This document shows, in pieces, positions 18,434 through 26,987 of a DNA stretch of 60,841 bases; position 1 is the stretch's first letter; each line of letters opens with the position of its first letter. Location: contig NZ_JAUSBN010000072.1 in NCBI RefSeq assembly GCF_030651995.1, forward strand, positions 1-60,841, in the 5' to 3' direction. Source of the DNA: Reyranella sp. Its GTDB lineage: Bacteria; Pseudomonadota; Alphaproteobacteria; Reyranellales; Reyranellaceae. A program made the translations under genes and the position numbers. The notes beneath the pieces were generated by a model. That model was given only the letters and a program-made list of their open reading frames with translations, did not search any database and had not been told where the DNA came from.

Positions 18434-19207
18434 ATGGCCTACAAGGGCTTCGATCTGACGGGCAAGGTGGCGCTGGTAACCGGCGGTAACGGCGGCATCG
18501 GCCTCGGCATGGCCGACGCGATGGCCCAGGCGGGCGCCGGCGTCTGCATCTGGGGCACGCGCAAGGAGAAGAACGACGCGGCCGTCGAGCAGCTCCGGAA
18601 GCATGGCGGCAAGGTCCACGCCCAGATCGTCGATGTCGGCGACGAGAAGCAGGTCGAAGCGGCCTTCGCCGAGACGGTGAAGGTGATGGGCCATGTCGAC
18701 AATTGCGTCGCCAATGCCGGCGTCTCGGGCCGCGGCAAGGGCTCGATCCTCGAGATGGACTACGCCGAATGGCGCCGCGTGCTGCAGATCAACCTCGATG
18801 GCGTTTTCTTTACGTTCCGTGCGGCCGCCAAGCACATGGTCGAACGCGGCCAGGGCGGTTCGCTGGTGGCGATGGCCAGCACGGCGGCCATCGAAGGCGC
18901 GGCTCGCTCCAGTCACTACGGCGCCAGCAAGGGTGGCGTCACCGCCATGGTGCGCGCGCTCGCCGTCGAGCTCGCGCGCTACAAGATCACGGTGAACTCG
19001 ATCTTGCCGGGCTGGATCGAGACCGAGATGACGGCCAATGCCGTGGCCAACCCGAAGTTCGCGGGCAACGTCCTGCCGCGCATCCCGGCCCGCCGCTGGG
19101 GCACCGGCGCGGATTTCGGCCCGCTTGCCGTCTATCTGGCGAGCGGCGCGACCGGCTATACGACGGGCCGCGACTTCGTTATCGATGGCGGCTATACGTT
19201 GTTTTAG
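18434..19207 (+). CDS. Short-chain dehydrogenase/reductase
   Basis: 257 residues. TGGNGGIGLGMA cofactor motif, NAGVSG, catalytic Ser in ASTAAIEG and Tyr/Lys in HYGASKGG, and a C-terminal RDFVIDGGYTLF ending typical of glucose-dehydrogenase-like SDRs. The start at 18434 has GGGAGAAA 4 nt upstream; an in-frame ATG at 18416 lies within the terminator-like hairpin tail and is less likely. Followed 39 bp later by a secreted protein gene. Substrate unknown. Confidence 0.88.
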   Translation: MAYKGFDLTGKVALVTGGNGGIGLGMADAMAQAGAGVCIWGTRKEKNDAAVEQLRKHGGKVHAQIVDVGDEKQVEAAFAETVKVMGHVDNCVANAGVSGRGKGSILEMDYAEWRRVLQINLDGVFFTFRAAAKHMVERGQGGSLVAMASTAAIEGAARSSHYGASKGGVTAMVRALAVELARYKITVNSILPGWIETEMTANAVANPKFAGNVLPRIPARRWGTGADFGPLAVYLASGATGYTTGRDFVIDGGYTLF

Positions 19208-19246
19208 CCCGTCGCCACTGCAGCATCAGACTTTGGGGAAACACTC

Positions 19247-19774
19247 ATGATCAATCGGTTCGCAGCCAGCCTGGCCGTCCTCGTCGCCTTCGGCGCGCTT
19301 CCGGCGCTCGCGCAGCAACAGCAGCCCAAGCCGGCGGCCGCCGCGGCGACCCCGAAGGCCGACGAGGACCGCTATGTCGGCTACTACTATCCGAAGCCGA
19401 CCGCGGTCGAGACCTACACCTCGCCGATGCAGACGATCGCCGGCGCCGAGCGCGCCCAGCGCGTGCAGTTCGCCACGGTCGTGTCGCAGGGCACGATCCA
19501 GTCGGCCTATCGCGTTCCCTACGCCGTCTTCGTGAAGGGCGAGAAGGCGGACAAGATGATCATCGTCGGCCTGCAGCCGGGCGAGATGAGCACGATCTTC
19601 CGGGCGCGTGCGATCCTCGCCAACATGACCACGATGTCGCGCCTGTCGCCGTTCTTCCAGGAGCGCACGATCGCCGAGGACGCGAACTTCTTCGACCTTC
19701 TGAAGCTGCTCGGCTTCCAGCAGATCACGATCAGCGACGGCGACAAGTTCACCCACCAGGTGAATATTAAGTAG
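19247..19774 (+). CDS. Secreted protein of unknown function
   Basis: 175 residues with a signal peptide (FAASLAVLVAFGALPALAQQ) followed by a Gln/Pro/Ala-rich linker and a compact domain of about 130 residues containing RYVGYYYPKP, ERAQRVQFATVVSQG and PYAVFVKGEKADKMIIVGL. No cysteines and no known motif in the mature part, so probably a monomeric periplasmic domain. RBS GGGGAAA precedes the ATG. I do not recognise the family. Confidence 0.75.
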   Translation: MINRFAASLAVLVAFGALPALAQQQQPKPAAAAATPKADEDRYVGYYYPKPTAVETYTSPMQTIAGAERAQRVQFATVVSQGTIQSAYRVPYAVFVKGEKADKMIIVGLQPGEMSTIFRARAILANMTTMSRLSPFFQERTIAEDANFFDLLKLLGFQQITISDGDKFTHQVNIK

Positions 19775-19943
19775 GCGCGCTTAAGCGCGCCGGCGGGCGG
19801 CAGCGCTTGTAATCAAGCACGAGAGCCCGCACGGTCGGAATGGCGCACCTCTATCTTTTCTGCACGGCGCGGCGCCCGCGCTTCGGTCGCTGCGCTCCCT
19901 GCAACGCTATACGCCGCCGGCAGCTCCGCTTCGCGGAGCTGCC
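19775..19943. terminator. Intergenic region with three hairpins between convergent genes
   Basis: A perfect palindrome GCGCGCTTAAGCGCGC (19775-19790) begins right after the stop codon, a small GCTTG-TAAT-CAAGC hairpin follows near 19805, and GGCAGCTCCGC-TTC-GCGGAGCTGCC (19919-19943) ends at the stop codon of the opposite SDR. Together they probably end both transcripts. No gene is seen between them. Confidence 0.5.
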
Positions 19944-20698
19944 TAAATTGCATTCATGCCGCCGTCGATCACCAGTTCGGCGCCGGTCATGAAGCGGGAC
20001 TCGTCCGAAATCAGGTAGAGCACGCCGTAGGCGATGTCCTCGGGTGTGCCGAAATGGCCGATCGGCACGCGCTGGCGCGTGCGCTCGCGCGCCTTCTCGC
20101 TCGGCAGGATGTGCTCCCCCATCGGCGTCATGATGATGCCGGGATGGACCGAATTGCAGCGCACCTTGTAGCCCTTGCGCGCGCAGTCCATCGCCACGGT
20201 CTTGGTGAACTGGCGGACCGCACCCTTGCTGGCGCCGTAGGCCGAGAGATCGGGCGTGCCGAGGAAGGCTGCCAGCGACGACATGTTCACGATCGAGCCG
20301 CCGCCCGAGGAGCGCAGCGCCGGCACGCCGTACTTGCAGCCGAGGAACACGCCCTCGACGTTGATCGACAGGATGCGGCGCCACTGATCGAGGCTCTCGC
20401 CCTCGAAGGAAGAGGGAAACGGTCCGGCGATGCCGGCATTGTTGACCAGCCCGTTCAACCGGCCTTCGCGCGCCAGGATGTCGTCGATGATGCGCTTCCA
20501 GTCGACTTCCTTCGACGTGTCCTGTTCCTCGAAGCGCGCCTTGCCCCCTATCTGTTGAACCGTCTCCAAACCGCCCGCGCGGTTGACGTCGGTCACGATC
20601 ACCGTGGCGCCCTCCGCCGCCAGCAGCTTCGCCGACGCACGGCCGATGCCCGATCCGGCGCCCGTCACCAGCACGACCTTGTCTGCAACGCGGCTCAT
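19943..20698 (-). CDS. Short-chain dehydrogenase/reductase
   Basis: 251-residue classical SDR. TGAGSGIGRASAKLL, TDVNRAGG (acidic Asp at the second strand, NAD-type), NNAGIAG, catalytic Ser in NMSSLAAF and Tyr/Lys in AYGASKGAV, then PGIIMTPM and a GAELVIDGGMNAI tail. The ATG at 20698 has a strong GGGAGGG 5-6 nt upstream; the open frame continues upstream but into the opposite gene. Divergent from the isomerase gene at 20771. Substrate unknown. Confidence 0.88.
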   Translation of the reverse strand: MSRVADKVVLVTGAGSGIGRASAKLLAAEGATVIVTDVNRAGGLETVQQIGGKARFEEQDTSKEVDWKRIIDDILAREGRLNGLVNNAGIAGPFPSSFEGESLDQWRRILSINVEGVFLGCKYGVPALRSSGGGSIVNMSSLAAFLGTPDLSAYGASKGAVRQFTKTVAMDCARKGYKVRCNSVHPGIIMTPMGEHILPSEKARERTRQRVPIGHFGTPEDIAYGVLYLISDESRFMTGAELVIDGGMNAI

Positions 20699-20770
20699 GC
20701 AATCCCTCCCCGAACTTTCTTGTCGCAAAGCTAGAAGCGGCGCAGGCTTGCTACAAGCAAGGAGGAACGC

Positions 20771-21367
20771 ATGGCCCGCACGCTGGAATTCTACTTCGAC
20801 TATGGCAGCCCCTACAGCTACCTGGCCGACACGCAGGTCGAGGCGATCGCGCGGCGCACGGGCGCGACCCTGGTGCGCAAGCCGATGCTGCTGGGTGGCG
20901 TGTTCAAGGCGACCGGCAATCATTCCCCGGCCGAGCTGCCGCAGAAGTCCGCGTGGAGCGGCTTCGACATGCCGATGTGGGCGCGCCACTACGGCGTGCC
21001 GTTCCAGCGCAATCCCTTCTTTCCGGTGAACACGCTGGCGCTGATGCGCGGCGCCGCGGCCGCCCAGCTGGATGGCCTGTTCGAGCGCTATCATCCGGCG
21101 GTCTTCAAGGCGATGTGGGTCGAGGGCCGCAACCTCAACGACATGAAGGAGGTGGCGGCCGTGTTGACCGCGGCCGGCCTCGATGCCGGGAAGTTCGGGG
21201 CCCGCATTCAGGATCAGGACGTCAAGGACCGGCTCAAGGCCACCACAGAGGAGGCGGTCGCGCGCGGCGTGTTCGGCGCGCCCACCTGCTTCGTGGACAA
21301 GATGATGTTCTTCGGCAACGATCGCCTCCCCTTCGTCGAATTGGCTCTCAAGGAAGAACTCAAATGA
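20771..21367 (+). CDS. 2-hydroxychromene-2-carboxylate isomerase family protein
   Basis: 198 residues. FYFDYGSPYSYLADTQ holds the conserved Ser of the thioredoxin-like active site; VFGAPTCFVDKMMFFGNDRL is the family's C-terminal signature. DsbA-fold enzymes of this group isomerise HCCA in naphthalene-type catabolism with glutathione. No aromatic ring dioxygenase genes are nearby, so the real substrate may differ. Its stop codon overlaps the next gene by 4 bp. Confidence 0.88.
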   Translation: MARTLEFYFDYGSPYSYLADTQVEAIARRTGATLVRKPMLLGGVFKATGNHSPAELPQKSAWSGFDMPMWARHYGVPFQRNPFFPVNTLALMRGAAAAQLDGLFERYHPAVFKAMWVEGRNLNDMKEVAAVLTAAGLDAGKFGARIQDQDVKDRLKATTEEAVARGVFGAPTCFVDKMMFFGNDRLPFVELALKEELK

Positions 21368-21801
21368 AGAAGATCGGTGTCCTCATCGCCGCCGGCCTGC
21401 TGTTCGCCGCGGCACCGTCCTTCGCACAGACGGTCGGTACCTGCCCGCGCGGCGGCGGCAGCAGCCAGCCGCAGCCGGTCCGAATCCTGTTCGCCCTCAA
21501 CAGCTCCCAGGTGCCGCCGGCCGAGAAGCCGGCGATCGCCCAGGCGGTGAAGACCGCGAAGGATCGCCAGGTGTCGGCCATCTGCCTGATCGGCCACACC
21601 GACAAGCTGGGCGACAAGGCCTACAACGAGAAGCTCGCGCGGGCGCGCGCCCAGGCGGTCGCCGCCGAGATGATCCGCGACGGCTATCCGGCGAAGAACA
21701 TCACCATCGTGGCCGACCCCGAAGCCTTCGGGAACATGAGCTTCGGCAGCGACAATGCCTCCGAGATCGACCGCAAGGTGACGATCTTCTACGCGCGGTA
21801 G
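21364..21801 (+). CDS. Small periplasmic OmpA/MotB C-terminal-like protein
   Basis: 145 residues with a signal peptide (MKKIGVLIAAGLLFAAAPSF, cleavage near AQ) and then an OmpA-like domain: RILFALNSSQVPP, CLIGHTDKLGDKAYNEKLARAR and the closing DRKVTIFY. The G-H-T-D and N-x2-L-x2-R-A positions correspond to the peptidoglycan-binding face of the family. There is no lipobox or barrel, so it is a soluble periplasmic version. Coupled to the isomerase gene by an ATGA overlap although the functions look unrelated. Confidence 0.8.
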   Translation: MKKIGVLIAAGLLFAAAPSFAQTVGTCPRGGGSSQPQPVRILFALNSSQVPPAEKPAIAQAVKTAKDRQVSAICLIGHTDKLGDKAYNEKLARARAQAVAAEMIRDGYPAKNITIVADPEAFGNMSFGSDNASEIDRKVTIFYAR

Positions 21802-21808
21802 ATAAAGC

Positions 21809-21955
21809 CCCGTCGTCTCGACCGGAGCCTCGCCCCTCGAGTACCTCGGAGTAAACTCCACGAGGCGTAGTGGACCTTTTATCCCAGAATCGCCGACATT
21901 AGGTGGAGAGAAGGTCTCTCCACTCCGCGCTGCGCGCTCCAGTCGAGACGACGGG
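21809..21955. repeat. Palindromic intergenic repeat, family II, copy 1
   Basis: Outer arms CCCGTCGTCTCGAC (21809-21822) and GTCGAGACGACGGG (21942-21955) are perfectly complementary. The interior carries GCCTCG...CGAGGC and GGAGAG-AAGGT-CTCTCC-type hairpins, followed by GTTTTGTT. A shorter relative is at 34029-34080. It could also terminate the two convergent transcripts it separates. Confidence 0.7.
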
Positions 21956-21960
21956 TTTTG

Positions 21961-22950
21961 TTAAGCCGACGTCATCTCGATCGCGACCTTGCCCACGACC
22001 TTGCGGTCCATCAGGACGCGGAAGGCCTCGGCGGCCCGTTCCATCGGGAAGCGGTGCGAAACGTGCGGGCGCATGACGCCCAGCGCCGCAAGCCGCGGCA
22101 GTTCCTCGACATAGTCGCGACCGAGCTCGGGCGAGAGGCGCAGAATGGTCTCGCCGGCGCGCACGCCCAGGACCGACAGGCCCTTGATCAGGATGTGGTT
22201 GGACATGAGCTTGCTCGGCCCACCCGAGGTGAAGCCCACCACCAGCAGCCGCGCGCCATAGGCGGCAGCCCGCACCGACTTCTCGAGGACCTCGCCGCCC
22301 ACCGGATCGTAGATCACGTCGCAGCCCTTGCCGTCGGTCATCTCCTTCACGGCGGCGACGAAGTCGCCGGTCCGATAGTTCACGACCTCGTCGGCACCGC
22401 CCTGGCGCACGATCGCGAGTCGGGCGTCGTCGCTGCCGGTCGCGATCACGCGCGCACCGAGATGCTTGCCCAGCTGCACGGCGGCGAAGCCGACGCCACC
22501 CGAGGCGCCATGGACCAGCAGCGTTTCGCCCTTCTTCAGGGCCGCGCGATGGACCAGCGAGTGGAAGGCCGTCTGCGCAGCGACGCGGAAGCCCGAACCC
22601 TCGGCGAACGACCAATCGTCCGGCAGGCGCATGAGCTGGCCGCTCGCCTTCAGCTTTACGTACTCGGCGAAGGCGCCGGGACGGATGCCGAAGATCACGC
22701 GATCGCCGGGCTTCCAGTTGGTCACGTCCACACCGACGGCGTGAACCGTCCCCGCCCCTTCCATGCCGGGCACGAAGGGCAGCTCCGGCTTGTGCTGGTA
22801 GCCGCCGGCCACCATCAGCACGTCGGGGAAATTGACCGAAGCGGCGCCGACCTGAACGACGATCTCGCCAGGTCCGGCGTGGGGGATCGGGCGTTCCTCG
22901 ATATGCAGAACGGAAGGATCGCCGAGGCGATCGCAGACGATGGCTCGCAT
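21961..22950 (-). CDS. NADPH:quinone oxidoreductase-like MDR family protein
   Basis: 329-residue zinc-independent medium-chain reductase. GroES-like N-terminal part with VNFPDVLMVAGGYQ and PFVPGMEGAGTV, then the NADPH fold with LLVHGASGGVGFAAVQLGK, GSDDARL and GLSVLGVRAGE. No Zn-binding Cys cluster, as in quinone oxidoreductases. I used the ATG giving MRAIVCDRLG; another in-frame ATG five codons upstream (22965) is possible, since neither has a clear RBS. It begins 25 bp after the carbamoyltransferase stop and so is probably the last gene of that operon. Confidence 0.85.
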   Translation of the reverse strand: MRAIVCDRLGDPSVLHIEERPIPHAGPGEIVVQVGAASVNFPDVLMVAGGYQHKPELPFVPGMEGAGTVHAVGVDVTNWKPGDRVIFGIRPGAFAEYVKLKASGQLMRLPDDWSFAEGSGFRVAAQTAFHSLVHRAALKKGETLLVHGASGGVGFAAVQLGKHLGARVIATGSDDARLAIVRQGGADEVVNYRTGDFVAAVKEMTDGKGCDVIYDPVGGEVLEKSVRAAAYGARLLVVGFTSGGPSKLMSNHILIKGLSVLGVRAGETILRLSPELGRDYVEELPRLAALGVMRPHVSHRFPMERAAEAFRVLMDRKVVGKVAIEMTSA

Positions 22951-22975
22951 GAGGGGGGCGCCCATGGAGAGCGCG

Positions 22976-24811
22976 CTAGTCGAGCTCGAAGGCGTTCTTG
23001 TAGTCGAGCTTGAGCGCCGGATCCTGGTCTTCCTTGCGCAGCAGACAGTTGCCGACCACCAGCACCTCGATCTCGCTGCCCATGAAGCAGCGCCACGCAT
23101 CCTCTGGCGTGCAGACGATCGGCTCGCCGCGCACGTTGAACGAGGTGTTCACGATCACCGAGCTGCCCGTCTTCGCCTTGAAGGCCGAGATCAGGTCGTA
23201 GAACGGCTTGTTGGTCTCTTCATGCACCGTCTGGATGCGGCCCGAATAGTCGACGTGCGTGACCGCCGGAATGTCGGAGCGCGGCACGTTCAGCTTCTCG
23301 ATGCCGAACAGCTTCTCTTCCTCCGCGGTCATCTTGCGGCGGCGCTGTTCGACGACCGGCGCGACCATCAGCATGTAGGGACTGTCGGTATGGAACTCGA
23401 AATACTTGTCGACGTCCTCGCGCAGCACCGCCGGCGCGAAGGGACGGAACGACTCGCGGTACTTGACCTTGAGGTTCAGCGTCTTCTGCATCGAGGGCGA
23501 GCGGGCATCGCCCAGGATCGACCGGGCGCCGAGCGAGCGGGGACCGAACTCCATGCGGCCCTGCATCCAGCCGACCGCCTTGTCGTCGGCCAGCGCCTGG
23601 GCGGTCTGGTCGATCATCTCCTCGCGCGTGAGGCGCGAGAATTTGGCGCCCACGGCCGTGAGGCGCTCGGCGATCTCGTCGTCGGTGAAGTCCGGGCCGA
23701 GATAGGAGCCGGCCATGCCGTCCATGTGGCCGTTGAGCTTGCGCGGCTGGCCGAGGAAGCCGTGATAGGCGGCATAGGCCGCGCCCACCGCGCCGCCGGC
23801 ATCGCCGGCCGCCGGCTGCACCCAGATGCCGTCGAAGATGTTCTCGCGCAGCAGCTTGCCGTTGGCCACGCAGTTCAGCGCGACGCCACCCGCGAGGCAG
23901 ATGTTCTTGACGCCGGTTTCCTTCTTCACCGACCGGCCGAGGCGGATCACGATCTCCTCGGTGACGGCCTGGATCGACGCCGCCAGATCCATGTGATGCT
24001 GCGTCAGCTGTTCCTCGGGCGTGCGACGCGCGCCGCCGAACAGCGCGCCGAACTTGTCGTTCGTCATGCGCAGGCCGGTGCAATAGTCGAAGTAGCTCTG
24101 GTCGAGGCGGAAGGTGCCGTCTTCCTTGAGGTCGACGATCTTGTCGAGGATCAGGTTCTTGAACTTGGGCTCGCCATAGGGCGCGAGACCCATGACCTTG
24201 TATTCGCCCGAGTTGACCTTGAAGCCGGTGTAGTAGGTGAAGGCCGAGTAGAGGAGCCCGATCGAGTGCGGGAAGTGAATCTCGCGTAGCATCTCGAGCT
24301 TGTTGCCGCTTCCCATGGCAAGGGACGTCGTCGCCCACTCGCCGACGCCGTCCATGCAGAGCACGGCCGCCTCTTCATAGGGCGAGGGGAAGAAGGCCGA
24401 AGCGGCGTGACTCTGGTGATGCTCGCCGAACAGCAGGCGCTTCTGCCAGTCGAAGTCCGGCTCCCACTTCTTCATCTCGTCGCGCAGCAGCACCTTCTGG
24501 AAAAGCTTCTCTTTCAGCCACAACGGCATGGCCATGCGGAAGGAATTGAAGCCGCGCGGCGCGTAGGCGAGGTAGGTCTCGAGCAGGCGCTCGAACTTCA
24601 GGAACGGCTTGTCGTAGAAGGCGACGTAGTCGACGTCCTGAAGCTTGATGCCGGCGCGGTCCAGGCAGAACTGGACCGCGTTCTGCGGGAAACCCGCATC
24701 GTGCTTCTTGCGGGTGAAGCGCTCTTCCTGCGCCGCGCTCACCAGGTGGCCGTCCTCGATCAGCGCGGCCGCGCTGTCGTGATAGAAGGCCGAGATGCCG
24801 AGCACCCGCAT
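22976..24811 (-). CDS. O-carbamoyltransferase, NodU/CmcH family
   Basis: 611 residues. N-terminal Kae1-like ASKHA domain with LGISAFYHDSAAALI, EERFTRKKHD and the catalytic HHQSHAASAFFPSP (H-x3-H), AVLCMDGVGEW, SGEYKVMGLAPYG and CLAGGVALNC. C-terminal Carbam_trans_C domain with WMQGRMEFGPRSLGARSIL, SFRPFAPAVL and TSFNVRGEPIV. These enzymes use carbamoyl phosphate and ATP to carbamoylate hydroxyls on sugars or secondary metabolites. Preceded on the same strand by DUF5989 and SxtJ-type genes, the arrangement seen around many carbamoyltransferases including saxitoxin SxtI. The acceptor substrate is unknown. Confidence 0.92.
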   Translation of the reverse strand: MRVLGISAFYHDSAAALIEDGHLVSAAQEERFTRKKHDAGFPQNAVQFCLDRAGIKLQDVDYVAFYDKPFLKFERLLETYLAYAPRGFNSFRMAMPLWLKEKLFQKVLLRDEMKKWEPDFDWQKRLLFGEHHQSHAASAFFPSPYEEAAVLCMDGVGEWATTSLAMGSGNKLEMLREIHFPHSIGLLYSAFTYYTGFKVNSGEYKVMGLAPYGEPKFKNLILDKIVDLKEDGTFRLDQSYFDYCTGLRMTNDKFGALFGGARRTPEEQLTQHHMDLAASIQAVTEEIVIRLGRSVKKETGVKNICLAGGVALNCVANGKLLRENIFDGIWVQPAAGDAGGAVGAAYAAYHGFLGQPRKLNGHMDGMAGSYLGPDFTDDEIAERLTAVGAKFSRLTREEMIDQTAQALADDKAVGWMQGRMEFGPRSLGARSILGDARSPSMQKTLNLKVKYRESFRPFAPAVLREDVDKYFEFHTDSPYMLMVAPVVEQRRRKMTAEEEKLFGIEKLNVPRSDIPAVTHVDYSGRIQTVHEETNKPFYDLISAFKAKTGSSVIVNTSFNVRGEPIVCTPEDAWRCFMGSEIEVLVVGNCLLRKEDQDPALKLDYKNAFELD

Positions 24812-24826
24812 GGAACGTCCTACCCT

Positions 24827-24979
24827 TTAGAAGAGCGTGTAGATGAACGGCGCGATCGCCGAACCCTTGGTGAGAACGATCAGGCCGCCGAAGATCACCA
24901 TCATGATCATGATCGGCAGCAGCCAGAACTTCTTGCGCTCGCGCATGAAGGCCCAGAGTTCGACGATAATGGAGCCCAT
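24827..24979 (-). CDS. DUF5989 family small membrane protein (SxtK-like)
   Basis: 50 residues, easily missed. Starts MGSIIVELWAFMRERKKFWL, followed by one transmembrane helix (about 20-38, LLPIMIMMVIFGGLIVL) and ends FIYTLF. The 'WxFMRERKKFWLLP' block is typical of the DUF5989 family encoded next to carbamoyltransferases. Lies 15 bp upstream of the carbamoyltransferase start and 18 bp downstream of the SxtJ-type gene; a purine-rich GAAAGGACC precedes the ATG. Role unknown; probably a membrane partner of the carbamoyltransferase. Confidence 0.85.
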   Translation of the reverse strand: MGSIIVELWAFMRERKKFWLLPIMIMMVIFGGLIVLTKGSAIAPFIYTLF

Positions 24980-24997
24980 GGATCGGTCCTTTCGGAA

Positions 24998-25441
24998 TCA
25001 GAACTGGTTTTTCATCGATTGCGGCGGCGGCCCGGGCGGGCTGCGGTCGATCCAGTAGCTCTTGGCATTCCGATCGAGCTTCAGCCGCAGGAAATCCTTG
25101 CCGAAGGCACGCATCACCAAGCCGATCGGCATGATGGTGACAAAGAACAGCAGGCCCAGAACCAGCGGGTTCATGACCTTGTAGAGGAGCAGGCCGAACT
25201 TCAGCCACAGCCGGTTCAGCGGCCCGAGCGCCTTGGGATAGACGAGCGCCACGACAAGGAACAGCGCCGCCAGCGGCAGCATCCACTTCCAGGCCGCGGC
25301 GTGTTCGAATCCGTGGCTCCACAGGTTGATCGCGCTCAGGATTCCGAAGAATCCCGCGAACACGAACCCGAAGCCGCGATCGGTGCCCGCCTTGACGTGC
25401 TCCTCGCGGGAAAAGTCTTCATGAAGCTGGCTGGTCGCCAT
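24998..25441 (-). CDS. SxtJ family membrane protein
   Basis: 147 residues. Soluble N-terminal tail (about 1-22), then hydrophobic segments at about 25-41 (FGFVFAGFFGILSAIN), 52-68 (WMLPLAALFLVVALVYP) and 87-112 (VMNPLVLGLLFFVTIMPIGLV), ending in a basic/Pro-rich cytoplasmic tail. The FGFVFAGFF start, the YPKALGPLNRLWLKFG loop and the MPIGLVMRAFGKD motif are characteristic of SxtJ-type proteins, named from the saxitoxin cluster and regularly encoded beside carbamoyltransferases. First gene of the operon; function unknown. Confidence 0.87.
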   Translation of the reverse strand: MATSQLHEDFSREEHVKAGTDRGFGFVFAGFFGILSAINLWSHGFEHAAAWKWMLPLAALFLVVALVYPKALGPLNRLWLKFGLLLYKVMNPLVLGLLFFVTIMPIGLVMRAFGKDFLRLKLDRNAKSYWIDRSPPGPPPQSMKNQF

Positions 25442-25524
25442 TTACCGGAGCGTTCTTCAGTTGATTGGGGCTCTTAACTCTCTGATCCCAAACGCCAAGT
25501 CAATCGGCGACCAGCAGGAGGTGG

Positions 25525-26205
25525 CTATTCCGCCGCAACCGAGGCGAAACGATGGGTCAGCAGCGCCTCCAGCGTCATGCGCCAGACCGCAGCGGCCCGC
25601 TCGAAGCTCAGCCCGTCCCGGCGACGCAGTACAATCCAGGCGTCGAGGGAGAGGGCCGCGCCGATGGCGTCCGCCAGTTCCTCGCGGGCCGGCTCGCCCA
25701 AGCTCGCGAATTCCGGGGCAAAAGCCTCGAAAGTGGACTTCCGCAGCTCCAGCTTGAAGGCGTTGCCACGCTCGATCAGGGCGGGATGGTCGACAAACTG
25801 GCCGGCGGCGACCCGCAGCGGGACGATCTTGTCGAAGACTTCGGCAAAGCCCTGCACAACGGAGGCGACCCGCTCCGCCAGCGGACGGGAGTCCGAGGCC
25901 TGCTGGGGGACCACGATATCCTGGCCGATGGCGTCCAAAACAGTTACGAAAAGTGACTCAACGTCGCCAAAATGCTGAAAAACCGAGCGGACGGAGACGT
26001 CGGCCCGCCGGGCGACGGCCACCACGGTCGGCGCCGTGCTGGTCTCGGCGATCATGATCTTGGCGGCCTCGATGATCTTGCGACGGGTCTCGGCGGCGCG
26101 ACGATTGCGGCCATCGGGACGGGCCGTCCCCTTCGAGTCCGTTCCTGCTGCCACTACCGCCACTGCGTTGCCGCGCGGCATCACCGCTGCTTCGCTCATG
26201 TGCAA
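25525..26205 (-). CDS. TetR/AcrR family transcriptional regulator
   Basis: 226 residues. N-terminal HTH with RRKIIEAAKIMIAE, TVVAVARRADVSVRSVFQHFGDVESLF (recognition helix), and an all-helical ligand-binding half without recognisable features. An unusual 35-residue Ala/Gly-rich, positively charged leader precedes the HTH; an internal ATG at codon 9 could shorten it. Faces the HAD gene across a 112-bp divergent region and could regulate it or the SxtJ operon that starts 83 bp downstream of its stop. Effector unknown. Confidence 0.87.
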   Translation of the reverse strand: MHMSEAAVMPRGNAVAVVAAGTDSKGTARPDGRNRRAAETRRKIIEAAKIMIAETSTAPTVVAVARRADVSVRSVFQHFGDVESLFVTVLDAIGQDIVVPQQASDSRPLAERVASVVQGFAEVFDKIVPLRVAAGQFVDHPALIERGNAFKLELRKSTFEAFAPEFASLGEPAREELADAIGAALSLDAWIVLRRRDGLSFERAAAVWRMTLEALLTHRFASVAAE

Positions 26206-26317
26206 ATTCCTAATCCGGAGTTCAGGCTTGGATGGTCAACGTCCGACCAGTCGCCTATGGAAGGCGTGAGATAAGGGCCGACTGCGGCAGCAACAAGGTA
26301 AAGACGGTCGCACCACC

Positions 26318-26983
26318 ATGAATACGAGCCATGCAAAAGCCCCGCTCGCCGTCCTGTGGGACTTCGGGGGCGTGATCCTTTCCAGCCCCTTCGACGCGTT
26401 CAACCGCTACGAGGCCGAGGCCGGACTTCCCAAAGATTTCCTGCGCGGCCTGAATACGCGCAATCCAGATACCAATGCCTGGGCGAAAATGGAACGAAGC
26501 GAGGTTTCCCTCCAGGGATTCGTCGACCTGTTCGAGGAGGAAGCCCGCCTCCACGGACATCGCGTCGAGGGCTGGAAAATTCTGCAGGCACTGAGCGGCG
26601 ACATTCGGCCGCAGATGGTCGAGGCCCTGCGCCGCTGCAAGGCCACGTTCCGGGTGGCCTGCATCACCAACAACATGAAGGCCGGCGAAGGGCCCGGCAT
26701 GGCGCGCAGTCCGGAGAAGGCCAGAGCCGTGGCCGAAGTCCTGTCTCTTTTCGAGCATGTCGTCGAATCGAGCAAAGTCGGCCTGCGCAAGCCCGACCCG
26801 CGCATCTACCAGCATGCCTGTGAGCTGCTGGGCGTGCCGCCGGACCGCTGCATCTACCTCGACGATCTCGGCATCAACTTGAAGCCGGCCCGTGCGCTGG
26901 GCATGCGCACCATCAAGGTCGTCGATCCCGACGTTGCGATCGACGAACTGCAAACCATGGTGGGAATTCCGCTGCGGGGCTGA
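26318..26983 (+). CDS. HAD family hydrolase (subfamily IA)
   Basis: 221 residues. Motif I reads VLWDFGGVIL: the nucleophile Asp is present, but the second Asp of DxD is Gly, as in YihX-like and epoxide-hydrolase-N-terminal-type HADs. Motif II ITNN, motif III Lys in SSKVGLRKPDPRIYQ, motif IV IYLDDLGINLKPARALGM. Probably a small-molecule phosphatase, though the missing general acid/base Asp makes that uncertain. Followed 4 bp later by the RecX gene, so they are co-transcribed. Confidence 0.88.
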   Translation: MNTSHAKAPLAVLWDFGGVILSSPFDAFNRYEAEAGLPKDFLRGLNTRNPDTNAWAKMERSEVSLQGFVDLFEEEARLHGHRVEGWKILQALSGDIRPQMVEALRRCKATFRVACITNNMKAGEGPGMARSPEKARAVAEVLSLFEHVVESSKVGLRKPDPRIYQHACELLGVPPDRCIYLDDLGINLKPARALGMRTIKVVDPDVAIDELQTMVGIPLRG

Positions 26984-26987
26984 TGCC

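Noticed and set aside
22976..24811. Saxitoxin-type biosynthesis cluster
   Set aside because: Beyond the carbamoyltransferase module no SxtA-like polyketide synthase, amidinotransferase or dioxygenase set occurs nearby, so only the module similarity is claimed.
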